Below the pieces are notes generated by a model. It was given only the letters and a program-made list of their open reading frames with translations. It ran no database searches and was not told the DNA's origin. Positions 26,521 through 35,050 of a stretch of DNA of 64,000 bases are shown in pieces (the first letter of the stretch is position 1; each line of letters opens with the position of its first letter). The DNA is from Crocinitomicaceae bacterium (GTDB taxonomy: Bacteria > Bacteroidota > Bacteroidia > Flavobacteriales_D > Sanyastnellaceae). The position numbers and the translations under genes are program-made. The DNA is taken from assembly GCA_002722795.1 (NCBI GenBank), contig PBMY01000014.1, forward strand, positions 1-64,000. The letters are read 5' to 3'.

Positions 26521-28329
26521 TCAACTAAAGTGCTCTCTAATATTTTGTGCTGACTTTGAGTTCACGACACTTTTGAGCTCTTCTAAACTTGCTTTAGAAA
26601 TACCCTTTACTGAACCAAAGACATCAATTAGTTTTTCTCGGCTTACCTTACCGACTCCTTTAATTCCATCTAATTCAGATACTAAGGCACTCTTGCTACG
26701 CTTTTGTCTATGGTGTTTTAATGAAAATCGGTGCGCCTCGTTTCTCATTTGTTGAATGATCTTCAGAGTCTGAGATCTTTTATCTAAATAAAGCGGAGTG
26801 GAATCGCCGGGGAAGAAGAGTTCTTCTAGCCTTTTTGCTATACCTACAACCTTTATTTCTTTTTCTAGACCAAGCTCTTCAAGCGCTTCCATTGCATGTG
26901 AGACTTGGCCCTTCCCACCGTCAATGATTAAAAGTTGCGGAAGTGATACGCCTTCTTCTGTTAGCCTTCTGTATCGTCTATAAACAGCCTCCTTCATACT
27001 AGCAAAATCGTCAGGCCCCTCAACAGTTTTGATATTGAAATGTCGGTAATCTTTTTTTGCAGGCCTCCCGTTTTTAAACACCACACAAGCCGAAGTTGGG
27101 TTCGTTCCCTGCATATTAGAGTTGTCAAAACATTCGATATGTCTTGGGTCTTCTTTCAAGCCTAAATCCCATTTCATCGTATCCATCAATCTTTTCCTTG
27201 CAGAATCAGGATCTACTTGCTCTTGTTGCTTATGCCTGTCTTTCATATAGAAATCAGCATTCTTTACAGACATATCAAGAAGCTTTTTCTTATCTCCCTT
27301 TTTAGGGACACTAATCTTTATTCCATCTTCATCATCAACCTTAAACGGCACATATACTTCCTTGCTTCTGCTTCTAAAAACCTCTCGAATCAAAGGAATT
27401 GCTGATTCTAAAATTTCCTTTTCGCTATCGCTAAGTTGCTTTTTTATTTCAAAGGTTTGGCCCTTTACAATAGAACCGCTAACAATATTCATACAATTGA
27501 CATACGCATTTGTAGCGTCAGAAACTATAGAAAACACATCTACATTGGTTATCGTTGGGTTTACCACAGTGCTCTTTGCTTGGTACTTTTCTATAGACTT
27601 CAGTTTAGATTTAATCAAGTCGGCTTTCTCATAGGACAAATTCTCAGCAGCGTCTTTCATGCTTTTCTTTAGCTTAGCTTTAACTTCAGATAAATTACCC
27701 TTGAGAATATGTCTTATTGAAGCTATACTATTCTCATAATCTACTTTTTCATGATAACTTAAACAAGGACCACAACATGTTCCAATTTGGGATTTCAAGC
27801 ATTTACGGGGTGTTATTTTGATTGACGGGTTTTTTAAAACTCGTAAAGAAGATCCTCTACATGATTCACACATTAACGGATAGAGAGATTTACAAAAACT
27901 TAAAACAGTATGCATTGTTTTTTTATTTGTAAAAGGCCCGAAATATTCACCCCCGTCTTTTGAAGTTTGCCGAGTTGCAACCACTCTAGGAAAAACCTCG
28001 TTATTTATGACCAAAAACGGAAAGGTTTTATCGTCCTTTAAAAGGATGTTATAAGTGGGCTTATGCTTTTTAATAAGAGTGTTTTCAAGTAGTAAAGCAT
28101 CTTGTTCAGTGTGCGTCACAATCCACTCAATGTCAGATATTTTTTTAACTAGAGTTTCAGTTTTTTTCTTGTAATATGTCTTTCTGTTGAAATAGCTGCT
28201 AACTCGTTTTTTGAGGTTTTTTGCTTTACCAACATAAAGAAGCCTGCCGTTAGAATTAAAATGCTTGTAAACTCCTGGTTCTTGAGGAAGGCGTTTTAAT
28301 AGATTCGATATGTGATCTGAAGGCTTCAC
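26521..28329 (-). CDS. uvrC: Excinuclease ABC subunit C
   Basis: A 602-residue nucleotide-excision-repair nuclease. Order: GIY-YIG domain (EPGVYKHF and LLYVGKAKNLKKRV), four-Cys cluster region (CESCRGS, CCGPC), UVR motif, RNase H-like domain (IECFDNSNMQGTNPTSACVV, LLIIDGGKGQ) and C-terminal HhH motifs (LDGIKGVGKVSREKL). GTG 28329 (MKPSDHISNLL) is chosen over TTG 28338, because the TTG is part of the -7 box. More AT-rich by eye than the neighbours. Confidence 0.95.
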   Translation of the reverse strand: MKPSDHISNLLKRLPQEPGVYKHFNSNGRLLYVGKAKNLKKRVSSYFNRKTYYKKKTETLVKKISDIEWIVTHTEQDALLLENTLIKKHKPTYNILLKDDKTFPFLVINNEVFPRVVATRQTSKDGGEYFGPFTNKKTMHTVLSFCKSLYPLMCESCRGSSLRVLKNPSIKITPRKCLKSQIGTCCGPCLSYHEKVDYENSIASIRHILKGNLSEVKAKLKKSMKDAAENLSYEKADLIKSKLKSIEKYQAKSTVVNPTITNVDVFSIVSDATNAYVNCMNIVSGSIVKGQTFEIKKQLSDSEKEILESAIPLIREVFRSRSKEVYVPFKVDDEDGIKISVPKKGDKKKLLDMSVKNADFYMKDRHKQQEQVDPDSARKRLMDTMKWDLGLKEDPRHIECFDNSNMQGTNPTSACVVFKNGRPAKKDYRHFNIKTVEGPDDFASMKEAVYRRYRRLTEEGVSLPQLLIIDGGKGQVSHAMEALEELGLEKEIKVVGIAKRLEELFFPGDSTPLYLDKRSQTLKIIQQMRNEAHRFSLKHHRQKRSKSALVSELDGIKGVGKVSREKLIDVFGSVKGISKASLEELKSVVNSKSAQNIREHFS

Positions 28330-28335
28330 AAGCTT

Positions 28336-28343
28336 CAAAGATA
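28336..28343 (-). promoter_or_regulatory. -7 box TATCTTTG of uvrC
   Basis: Exact TAnnTTTG on the minus strand, ending 6 bases before the GTG at 28329. Only 2 bases separate it from the opposing box of the epimerase gene, so the two promoters overlap back to back. Confidence 0.6.
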
Positions 28344-28345
28344 GC

Positions 28346-28353
28346 TACCTTTG
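28346..28353 (+). promoter_or_regulatory. -7 box TACCTTTG of the epimerase gene
   Basis: Exact TAnnTTTG with 4 bases to the ATG at 28358. The transcript would start at or just before the start codon, giving a leaderless or nearly leaderless mRNA. Confidence 0.6.
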
Positions 28354-28357
28354 GAGG

Positions 28358-29353
28358 ATGGATTTCGTAACTGGCGGAACAGGAATAGTAGGAAGGGAGC
28401 TTCTTTGCCAATTACTAGCAAAAGGCTCTGAGGTTAAGGCTCTTAGAAGAGAGTCGTCTGATGTTGAAGGGACAGAAGCGTTTATAACAAACCATGGAGT
28501 ATCAATTCAAGGTCTTAATTGGGTTTGCGGGAATATTAGGGATTTCGATGAAATGTTATCTGTATTACAGGGATGTTCTCGAGTTTATCACGCTGCAGCA
28601 CTAGTAAGCATCCATCCAAAAGACAAACCTCTGTTAATGGAAGTAAATAGGGACGGTACAGCTAACGTAGTCAACGCTATGCTCGATTTGGGAATTGACG
28701 ATTTAATTTATGTAAGCTCAGTAGCGGCTCTTGGTCACTCGACGAAATCTCCAGTGACAGAACAGACAGAATTTGAAGAAGGGCCTCTTGTTACTGCTTA
28801 CTCTAGAAGCAAATACGAATCGGAATTAGAGGTTTGGAGAGGGCAAGCAGAGGGGTTAAATGTTTTGATACTAAACCCTTCTATAATCATTGGAGAAGGC
28901 GATTTTTCAAGATCATCAGGGGAGTTTTTTTCTCAGGCTGCGCAGGGAGTGCCAGTTTATCCGGCAGGCAAAAACGGATTCGTTTCAGCAAGGGATGTAG
29001 GTAAAGCTTGTTTAGCTTTAGCTGAATCAAAAGTGAGGGGAGAAAGGTTTCTATTAAACTCAGAGAACATCAGCTATAAAGACGCAATGATAGCTATTGC
29101 TCATTCTGTTGGTGCTAAGGCGCCTGATAAAATTGTAAAGTGGTGGATGATCGATTTAGCAGTTTTCATTTTTACATTGCTTAACCTATTTACTAGGCGA
29201 AAATCATTACCAAATAAGACGAGCATGTTGATGGCTCAGCTTAAAACCGAGTATGATGGAAGTAAAATCCAAAATGTTCTCGATAATTGGGAATACGAAT
29301 GTGTATTCGACGCAATTGAAAGGACTGGTCGAGTCTATTTAGAGTCTTTGTGA
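28358..29353 (+). CDS. NAD(P)-dependent epimerase/dehydratase (extended SDR)
   Basis: A 331-residue extended short-chain dehydrogenase. The nucleotide-binding GGTGIVG comes directly after the start (MDFVTGGTGIVGREL). The catalytic pair is in AYSRSKYESE (YxxxK), with the preceding Ser in VSSVAALG. A hydrophobic stretch near 265-280 (WWMIDLAVFIFTLLNLF) is present. It resembles dihydroflavonol reductase-type or NAD-dependent epimerases; the substrate is unknown. Its 3' end overlaps the convergent DUF4296 gene by 19 bases. Confidence 0.85.
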   Translation: MDFVTGGTGIVGRELLCQLLAKGSEVKALRRESSDVEGTEAFITNHGVSIQGLNWVCGNIRDFDEMLSVLQGCSRVYHAAALVSIHPKDKPLLMEVNRDGTANVVNAMLDLGIDDLIYVSSVAALGHSTKSPVTEQTEFEEGPLVTAYSRSKYESELEVWRGQAEGLNVLILNPSIIIGEGDFSRSSGEFFSQAAQGVPVYPAGKNGFVSARDVGKACLALAESKVRGERFLLNSENISYKDAMIAIAHSVGAKAPDKIVKWWMIDLAVFIFTLLNLFTRRKSLPNKTSMLMAQLKTEYDGSKIQNVLDNWEYECVFDAIERTGRVYLESL

Positions 29354-29730
29354 TTGCTTAACGACTTTTCAATAGATATGATGTTTTCGGTCACTTCTTG
29401 CAAAACCCCTTTCATTGCTGCAGGATGCTCCCACCACCATTTGTGGGACTTTTCAAATTCTTCTTGGGTTATTCCATGAGAAGCATAGATATTCCCATAT
29501 CGAACTTCAAGCTTTTCTAATTCAACCTCACTAGTGTGTAAATTGCTTTTATAAGCCGCTTCAACAAGGTACACATCAGTCATGACTTCGATAAACGCTC
29601 TTCTTTCAAGGATACCAGACCCTTCCTCAGGCCTTGACCTTGACCAATCCCTTGGATCTGAGTTACAGCTGAAAAAAACAACTGAGATCAAGATGATTTT
29701 AGCGGTTGAATTCAAGTCTTTCTCCAGCAT
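29335..29730 (-). CDS. DUF4296 lipoprotein
   Basis: A 131-residue lipoprotein: short hydrophobic signal with lipobox VVFFSC at Cys22, then a helical domain. The DUF4296 features MTDVYLVEAAYKSN and YGNIYASHGITQEEFEKS are visible. In Flavobacteriia this gene commonly follows pyrC, as here, with a 32-base overlap. Function unknown. Start ATG 29730 lies within pyrC; a TTG at 29715 would still leave a short signal. Confidence 0.78.
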   Translation of the reverse strand: MLEKDLNSTAKIILISVVFFSCNSDPRDWSRSRPEEGSGILERRAFIEVMTDVYLVEAAYKSNLHTSEVELEKLEVRYGNIYASHGITQEEFEKSHKWWWEHPAAMKGVLQEVTENIISIEKSLSNHKDSK

Positions 29731-31045
29731 GATTACCTTCTTCTGTTAGTACGTTTACGCCATCCCAAACCTTAACCCCATTTACCCAAGTCCCAGTAAC
29801 ATATGACTTGAATTTGTGACCGTTAAATGGAGACCATCCGCATTTGTAGAGAATGTTTGAGCCGGTTACCGTCCAGTTTGCGTCAGGATTAACTAGAATG
29901 AGGTCAGCTTTATATCCTTCTCTAATATAACCTCTGTCTTTGATTTCAAAAAGCTCAGCAACTCTGTGGCACATTAAGTCAATTACTTTTTCTACTGAAA
30001 TTTCTCCTTGATGCACAAGGTCGAGCATTGCTAGAAGACCGTGCTGAACAAGAGGTCCGCCTGATGGAGCCTTGAAGTATGAATTGCTCTTTTCTTCTAT
30101 TGTATGAGGAGCGTGATCGGTTGCGATTACGTCAATACGACCATCTAAAAGAGCAGCCCTAATTGCGTCTCTATCAGAGGTGGTTTTTACTGCAGGATTC
30201 CATTTGATATATGTTCCTTTATCTGTGTAATCAGCATCAGTAAACCATAGGTGATGAACGCAGGCTTCAGAGGTGATTTGCTTTTCACTAAGAGGTTTAT
30301 TTCCATCAAAAATATCAAGCTCTCGTGCTGTTGAAATATGTAGAATATGAAGTCTTGCACCATGCTTAGTTGCTAGCTCTGCAGCCTTTGATGAGCTTTG
30401 GTAGCAAGCTTCGGCAGATCTAATCAGGGGGTGTTGATCAATTGGGATATTCTCACCCCATCTTTCCTTTGCAGTAGACATGTTTGCTCTTACAATAACC
30501 TCGTCTTCACAGTGTGTTGCTACAATTGTAGGGCTCTCTCTAAATATTCCTTCTAGCACCTTTTCTTCATCTACTAGCATGTCACCAGTCGATGAGCCCA
30601 TGAAAACCTTTACTCCACAGATTCGTTTTGGATCAGTTTTTAACACCTCCTCAAGATTGTTATTACTAGCTCCCATGTAGAAACTGTAGTTTACTGCACT
30701 CACTTCTGCAGCCCTCTCAAACTTGTCTTCAATAAGTCTTTGCGTAAGGGCCTGAGGCACTGTATTGGGCATTTCCATAAATGAGGTTACTCCACCCGCA
30801 GCCGCAGCCTTTGACTCTGTACTTAAATCAGCTTTATGAGTAAGTCCTGGCTCTCTAAAATGGACCTGATCATCAATTATTCCAGGCATAAGCCAAAACC
30901 CTTTTGCTTCAACTATATCAGCTCCTTTAGCGATTAGACAAGTTCCAATTTTAGCGATTCTATCACCAACAATAAGAACGTCACCTACAGTAACCTTCCC
31001 TTCATTTACGATGTGTGCTTCGCGAAACAATGTTGACTTTGACAT
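29699..31045 (-). CDS. pyrC: Dihydroorotase (Bacteroidota type)
   Basis: A 448-residue amidohydrolase of pyrimidine synthesis. The first metal motif reads DDQVHFREPG, with Gln60 where most dihydroorotases have the first His of HxH; H62 is kept. The lysine region ICGVKVFMGSS, THCED, LHILHIST and the Asp in IATDHAPHT are all present. From memory the Gln form is usual in this phylum. It lies 4 bases after the GT2 gene in the rluB-GT2-pyrC-DUF4296 operon. Confidence 0.9.
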   Translation of the reverse strand: MSKSTLFREAHIVNEGKVTVGDVLIVGDRIAKIGTCLIAKGADIVEAKGFWLMPGIIDDQVHFREPGLTHKADLSTESKAAAAGGVTSFMEMPNTVPQALTQRLIEDKFERAAEVSAVNYSFYMGASNNNLEEVLKTDPKRICGVKVFMGSSTGDMLVDEEKVLEGIFRESPTIVATHCEDEVIVRANMSTAKERWGENIPIDQHPLIRSAEACYQSSSKAAELATKHGARLHILHISTARELDIFDGNKPLSEKQITSEACVHHLWFTDADYTDKGTYIKWNPAVKTTSDRDAIRAALLDGRIDVIATDHAPHTIEEKSNSYFKAPSGGPLVQHGLLAMLDLVHQGEISVEKVIDLMCHRVAELFEIKDRGYIREGYKADLILVNPDANWTVTGSNILYKCGWSPFNGHKFKSYVTGTWVNGVKVWDGVNVLTEEGNHAGERLEFNR

Positions 31046-31049
31046 GTTT

Positions 31050-31760
31050 TTATTTTAGAAAACGCATTTTTAAAACGCCCAAAAAGGCTTCATTAAATAT
31101 ATCAAGGCTCATCTTAGAAGTTCCCAATATTCGATCACAAAACCTAATTGGAACCTCTGTTATTTTAAATCCAAGCCTCTTTGCTCGGTATTTCATTTCG
31201 ATTTGAAATGCATATCCGATAAACGTTACAGCATCAAGATTTATAGCCTCAAGCACTTCTCTTCTGTATGCTACAAATCCAGCAGTACTATCCTTTACCC
31301 CAAGCCACAAAATGGAATTTACATACAATGATGCGCCCTTGCTTATAAATCGTCTGAAGAAAGGCCAATTCACCACTCCCCCATCTTTTACGTAGCGTGA
31401 ACCTACTGTTACGCCCGCGCCCCCCTCAGCACAAGGAATTCGTAGTCTAATTAAATCGTTTGGATCGTGTGAGAAATCGCAATCCATTTCAAAGATGAAT
31501 TGATAGTTCTTTTTTAGTGCCCACTTAAAGCCAGCGATATAAGCTGTCCCAAGACCAAGCTTCCCTTTTCTCTCAAGCACATAAATACGTCCAGGGTGCT
31601 TTTTAGCTGTTTCTTTAACTAACCCAGCTGTGCCGTCAGGTGAACCGTCGTCTACGATAAGTACATCAAAAGTAAACTCAAGGCCCATAATTGCTTCAAG
31701 CATAGTCACAACATTTTCTTTTTCGTTGTATGTGGGTATAATTACGAGGCTATCCGTCAT
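31050..31760 (-). CDS. GT2 polyprenol-phosphate mannosyltransferase-like enzyme
   Basis: A 236-residue family 2 glycosyltransferase without membrane helices. The motifs IPTYNEKENV, VLIVDDGSPDGTA and MDCDFSHDP match dolichol/polyprenol-phosphate mannose synthases. It would make a lipid-linked hexose donor on the inner leaflet for surface glycans. Its start overlaps the rluB stop by one base, indicating coupling. Confidence 0.88.
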   Translation of the reverse strand: MTDSLVIIPTYNEKENVVTMLEAIMGLEFTFDVLIVDDGSPDGTAGLVKETAKKHPGRIYVLERKGKLGLGTAYIAGFKWALKKNYQFIFEMDCDFSHDPNDLIRLRIPCAEGGAGVTVGSRYVKDGGVVNWPFFRRFISKGASLYVNSILWLGVKDSTAGFVAYRREVLEAINLDAVTFIGYAFQIEMKYRAKRLGFKITEVPIRFCDRILGTSKMSLDIFNEAFLGVLKMRFLK

Positions 31761-32683
31761 TACGTAGTCATTCTAAGAATGTTTAATTCTTGTTCGGTTA
31801 CATGTCTCCAATCACCTCTTGGCACATTTTTTTTAGTTAAACAACAAAAGACTACCCTGTCGAGTTTGGTTACCCTATATCCAAAGTGTTCAAATATTCT
31901 TCTTACAATTCTGTTTCTGCTAGAATGAATTTCTATACCAATCTGTCTAGGATCTTCGTTGACATAACTAGCCTTGTCGACTCTAACGAATTTTTCATCT
32001 AGAACAAACCCCTCAAGCATTGCTAAAAGATGCTCGTTTTTAACCTTTTCGTAGATAGATGCTTGATATAGATTTCTTACTCCTGTTTTAGGATTAGATA
32101 GCCTCTTGGCCATTTCGCCGTCATTTGTCAAAAGGAGTAGTCCGGTTGTCTCTTTGTCTAGCCTGCCAACGGGGTAAACTCGCTCTTGGCATGCGCCTTT
32201 TATCAACTGCATTACCGTTCTTCTGCCTCTATGATCTTCTGCTGTAGCAAGGAAGTTCTTAGGCTTGTTTAGAAGAATATATCTCTTTGTTTCAGCCTTG
32301 ATAGTATCACCTTCTACTTGAACTTTATCGGTCAAACTAACACGATATCCCATCTCCGTTATCACCTCACCGTTTACACTTACTACCCCCGCAGCGATTA
32401 AAACGTCAGCCTCCCTTCTTGAACAAATTCCTGCCTGAGCAACGAACCGGTTAAGTCTCATTGGAGCGTTTGAATCAGCAAGCGGTTTAAGTTTAGGAGA
32501 CAGTTTCCTTTTTAAAGAATAGCTAGGCTTATGTCTCTTTGTTTTTTTAGGATTTTCCGGATACTCTGAGCTTTTTTGGCTAAGCGTTCTCCTAGAAATC
32601 TTTTTCTTAGGGACAAAGGATTTAGATTCTGGTTTGGTTCTCCGGGCGCCTCCTCGGCGGCCTGAACCTTTTTGATCTTTCAT
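31760..32683 (-). CDS. rluB: rRNA pseudouridine synthase (RluB/RsuA family)
   Basis: A 307-residue pseudouridine synthase. Residues 1-75 form a Lys/Arg-rich disordered extension (RRGGARRTKPESK). Next is an S4 RNA-binding domain (MRLNRFVAQAGICSRREAD) and the catalytic domain, with Asp in YPVGRLDKETTGLLLLTNDG. The family acts on 23S or 16S rRNA. The basic head is a usual Bacteroidota feature and probably aids rRNA binding. Confidence 0.92.
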   Translation of the reverse strand: MKDQKGSGRRGGARRTKPESKSFVPKKKISRRTLSQKSSEYPENPKKTKRHKPSYSLKRKLSPKLKPLADSNAPMRLNRFVAQAGICSRREADVLIAAGVVSVNGEVITEMGYRVSLTDKVQVEGDTIKAETKRYILLNKPKNFLATAEDHRGRRTVMQLIKGACQERVYPVGRLDKETTGLLLLTNDGEMAKRLSNPKTGVRNLYQASIYEKVKNEHLLAMLEGFVLDEKFVRVDKASYVNEDPRQIGIEIHSSRNRIVRRIFEHFGYRVTKLDRVVFCCLTKKNVPRGDWRHVTEQELNILRMTT

Positions 32684-32702
32684 TTTCTAATGATTCTGGC
32701 CA

Positions 32703-32710
32703 CAAAGATA
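32703..32710 (-). promoter_or_regulatory. -7 box TATCTTTG of the rluB-GT2-pyrC operon
   Basis: Exact TAnnTTTG on the minus strand, ending 19 bases upstream of the rluB ATG at 32683. Confidence 0.55.
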
Positions 32711-32793
32711 ACTAGATAGGAAATGATGTTGGTTCATAAAGCATCTTTAAGGCGCTCTACTTTAACGGAATTTTTATCAGGGGGTATCCGGCA

Positions 32794-33651
32794 CTATCTC
32801 AACTCAATTAAAGTAGAGCCGATAACAGCTGTTTCTTCAAGCACCTCAATTGTGTATATTCCAGAGCTTAGTAAAGCAGACTCATCTGCGGTATAGAAAA
32901 TGCAAGCGTCGAGCCTGTCATTCGAATAGTCAACAGTTCTACTTGCACTGAAATTGACGCCAGCTTCTGCAGACAGGATAGTGCTATCAGGCCCCATAAT
33001 ATTGAGGAATAAATTTTTATCTCCCGAATCAGCTATAGCATTTTCAAGAAGAGTAAAACACACCTTTATCATATCAGCTCGGTCAGCTCTTGATGTTTCT
33101 CTTTGACGACCAGATGAAAGAAGCCTCACACCTACTGCACTAACATCAGAGCACTGCAAAACCTTTCCTGCAGCAATAATTTCTTCCATATTTTCTTGAC
33201 GTCTTTCAAGTTTTGCATTTCTGTCTTGAACCTCTTCAACGCGCTCCCTCATTGCAATATTTTCCTCTGTTAGAGCAATATTTAATTGGTTAATTGAGTC
33301 AATCGTTGCGATATATCCCTTCATAATAGTTCGAAGGGTTTCAGACTCTTTTTTAGCCTTAGCTAAAGCCCAATTCCCATTTTTCACCTTAGTAATGAGT
33401 CCGTTAATTTTATCTCTTTGAGCAGAAATTTCAGCAACCATCATACTGTTCTCTGTTTGAAGAGTGTCGTATGCAAAGCGCATTTTCTCTAGGTCAAAAA
33501 CGACCTGTTCTTTTGATAATTCTAAATCACCGTATTCCCCAGTAAGCCTTTCATAAGCTTGGTTATTAACGTAAAGTTTAGCTCCAAGGAAAAGGCAGAT
33601 AATTGCTAAAACCGCAATTGCAATGAGTGATTGTTTATGAGTAATATTCAT
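32794..33651 (-). CDS. Membrane-anchored coiled-coil protein of unknown function
   Basis: A 285-residue protein. A single N-terminal membrane helix (SLIAIAVLAIICLFLGAKLYV) is followed by a long coiled coil with heptads (about 35-160). A compact C-terminal beta-rich domain of about 120 residues includes FTLLENAIADSGDKNLFLNI and ends SGIYTIEVLEETAVIGSTL. I recognise it only as a Bacteroidota hypothetical of this layout. It stands alone, with CATCTTTG (one mismatch from a -7 box) at 33669-33676 upstream. Confidence 0.75.
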   Translation of the reverse strand: MNITHKQSLIAIAVLAIICLFLGAKLYVNNQAYERLTGEYGDLELSKEQVVFDLEKMRFAYDTLQTENSMMVAEISAQRDKINGLITKVKNGNWALAKAKKESETLRTIMKGYIATIDSINQLNIALTEENIAMRERVEEVQDRNAKLERRQENMEEIIAAGKVLQCSDVSAVGVRLLSSGRQRETSRADRADMIKVCFTLLENAIADSGDKNLFLNIMGPDSTILSAEAGVNFSASRTVDYSNDRLDACIFYTADESALLSSGIYTIEVLEETAVIGSTLIELR

Positions 33652-33752
33652 TGGTCTTGAATAATATGCAAAGATGCAAATCTTTTAGCAAGAGTTAGTC
33701 CAAACTTTTGTGAACGGTTATAGCTACGGGTTACATTATATAATTCTTTTTT

Positions 33753-33771
33753 CCTTATATTATATATAAGG
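33753..33771. repeat. AT-rich hairpin CCTTATAT-TAT-ATATAAGG
   Basis: Perfect 8-base arms with a 3-base loop between the coiled-coil gene and tRNA-Cys. No T run follows it in either direction, so it is not a classical terminator. Confidence 0.45.
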
Positions 33772-33844
33772 GCATTTATAGGCGTTAATCGAGGCTTGAT
33801 TAGAGTAGGTGACATTACCTGTTATTAAGCAGATGTTTGTACAG

Positions 33845-33882
33845 CAAAAAAGCAAAACCCTGCTAACGCAATGTTAACAGGG
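33845..33882 (-). terminator. Terminator of tRNA-Cys
   Basis: Arms 33873-33882 and 33858-33867, 10 base pairs with one C-A mismatch, loop of 5. On the minus strand it is followed by TTTTGCTTTTTT. It lies 15 bases past the tRNA CCA end. Confidence 0.75.
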
Positions 33883-33897
33883 ATTTCTGTTTTTATT

Positions 33898-33971
33898 TGG
33901 AGGTCCGAAGCGGATTCGAACCGCTGTAGCTGCTTTTGCAGAGCAGAGCCTAGCCACTCGGCCATCGGACC
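33898..33971 (-). tRNA. tRNA-Cys (GCA), CCA encoded
   Basis: Read on the minus strand: acceptor stem GGTCCGA/TCGGACC is perfect. The anticodon stem CTGCT/AGCAG encloses the loop CTGCAAA with anticodon GCA. The T arm AGCGG-TTCGAAT-CCGCT is perfect. The discriminator is T, and CCA is encoded at 33900-33898. It has its own promoter box and terminator, so it is a single-gene unit. Confidence 0.96.
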
Positions 33972-33980
33972 AAAGGAGTG

Positions 33981-33988
33981 CAAATATA
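33981..33988 (-). promoter_or_regulatory. -7 box TATATTTG of tRNA-Cys
   Basis: Exact TAnnTTTG on the minus strand, ending 9 bases before the first tRNA base at 33971. That places the transcript start a few bases upstream of the mature 5' end. It supports the box as a real promoter element, because no start codon is involved. Confidence 0.65.
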
Positions 33989-34032
33989 CATAACTCTTCT
34001 AGAAAGAGTGTCCAGAGGATTATCTTAGCCCT

Positions 34033-34776
34033 ATGAACACAAAAGTCATTATTCCTAACTCCCTGACTATGGGCAACTTATTAGGCGGCTCTTTTGTTTG
34101 TTGGATGGCAGCGTCTGGATACGATTTAAGTAGTGGAACAGTAGCAATCGTTTGGTTGGGGGCTATGATTTGCGATTTGTTTGATGGGTTAATTGCTAGA
34201 CAATTAGGTGTAGACGGACCAATGGGTGTGCAGCTTGACTCTTTGTCCGATCTTGTGACTGGAGGTTTAGCACCTGCGTTTGTCGCATATAGGCTGATAA
34301 GCGATTCGGATTATTCCACAGTAGTTTTTTCAGAGATTTCACCTCTTGTTAGGATTTTGCCTTGGGCGATAGTTGTAGCAGCAGCATATAGGTTGGCAAG
34401 ACACAATGTGAGCATGGCAAATGGAGCTAAGAGCAATTATTTTGAAGGACTGCCGGCTCCAGCAACTGGAATATTTTGGATGGGCATGATTGTGTGGATT
34501 GGTGGAATAAAGACCCCTCAAGAGATGTGTGCTATATTGATTGTAGCAGGAATGGGCCTACTTTTATTACCTGTTTTTATGGTGATAAAGAGGAAGTTTT
34601 TCACGCTAAAAGAGTGGGGCGATGACCCTGTTATAGATAAAACAAGAATGATATTTATTGCTCTTTCTGTGAGTGTTGCAGCAGTTGTAGCTATTGCTTG
34701 GCATAATGTGTTTGCAGCCGCGCCGTTGTGCGTACTTTTGTACTCGTGTTTTGCATTTTTGCTTGCACCAAAATAA
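34033..34776 (+). CDS. pssA: CDP-diacylglycerol-serine O-phosphatidyltransferase
   Basis: A 247-residue integral membrane enzyme that makes phosphatidylserine, the precursor of phosphatidylethanolamine. The CDP-alcohol signature is complete: CDLFDGLIARQLG followed by GVQLDSLSDL. About seven to eight membrane helices. TATCTTAG, one mismatch from the -7 box, lies just before the ATG. Followed after 15 bases by purS. Confidence 0.9.
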   Translation: MNTKVIIPNSLTMGNLLGGSFVCWMAASGYDLSSGTVAIVWLGAMICDLFDGLIARQLGVDGPMGVQLDSLSDLVTGGLAPAFVAYRLISDSDYSTVVFSEISPLVRILPWAIVVAAAYRLARHNVSMANGAKSNYFEGLPAPATGIFWMGMIVWIGGIKTPQEMCAILIVAGMGLLLLPVFMVIKRKFFTLKEWGDDPVIDKTRMIFIALSVSVAAVVAIAWHNVFAAAPLCVLLYSCFAFLLAPK

Positions 34777-34791
34777 ACTAGACTTCAGAAA

Positions 34792-35043
34792 ATGAAATTT
34801 CGCGCAGAGATTGACATCATGCCGCTTCCGGCATTACTTGACCCTCAAGGAAAAGCAGTTGGCAACACTATGCCGCAGATGGGCCTAGGAGAAATCGTAG
34901 GTGTTAGAATTGGTAAGCACGTAACAATGGAGATTGAAGCTGCTGATATGGCTACTGCTGAAGTAAAGGTGAAAGAGGCTTGCGAAAAGCTTCTTGTAAA
35001 ACAAATCATGGAGCACCTCTCTTTCAGAGTAGAAGTGGCCTAA
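34792..35043 (+). CDS. purS: Phosphoribosylformylglycinamidine synthase subunit PurS
   Basis: An 83-residue protein matching PurS, the small structural subunit that links PurL and PurQ in FGAM synthase. Seen are the N-terminal strand KFRAEIDIMPLPALLDPQGKAV and the family core VGVRIGKHVTMEIEAAD, with a helix rich in Ala, Glu and Lys before the end. No purL or purQ in the window. It lies 15 bases after pssA. Confidence 0.88.
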   Translation: MKFRAEIDIMPLPALLDPQGKAVGNTMPQMGLGEIVGVRIGKHVTMEIEAADMATAEVKVKEACEKLLVKQIMEHLSFRVEVA

Positions 35044-35050
35044 AACAGAA

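Noticed and set aside
33753-33771. AT hairpin as a terminator
   Set aside because: Neither strand has a T run after the stem, and the real tRNA terminator lies 100 bases away with a proper T tract.
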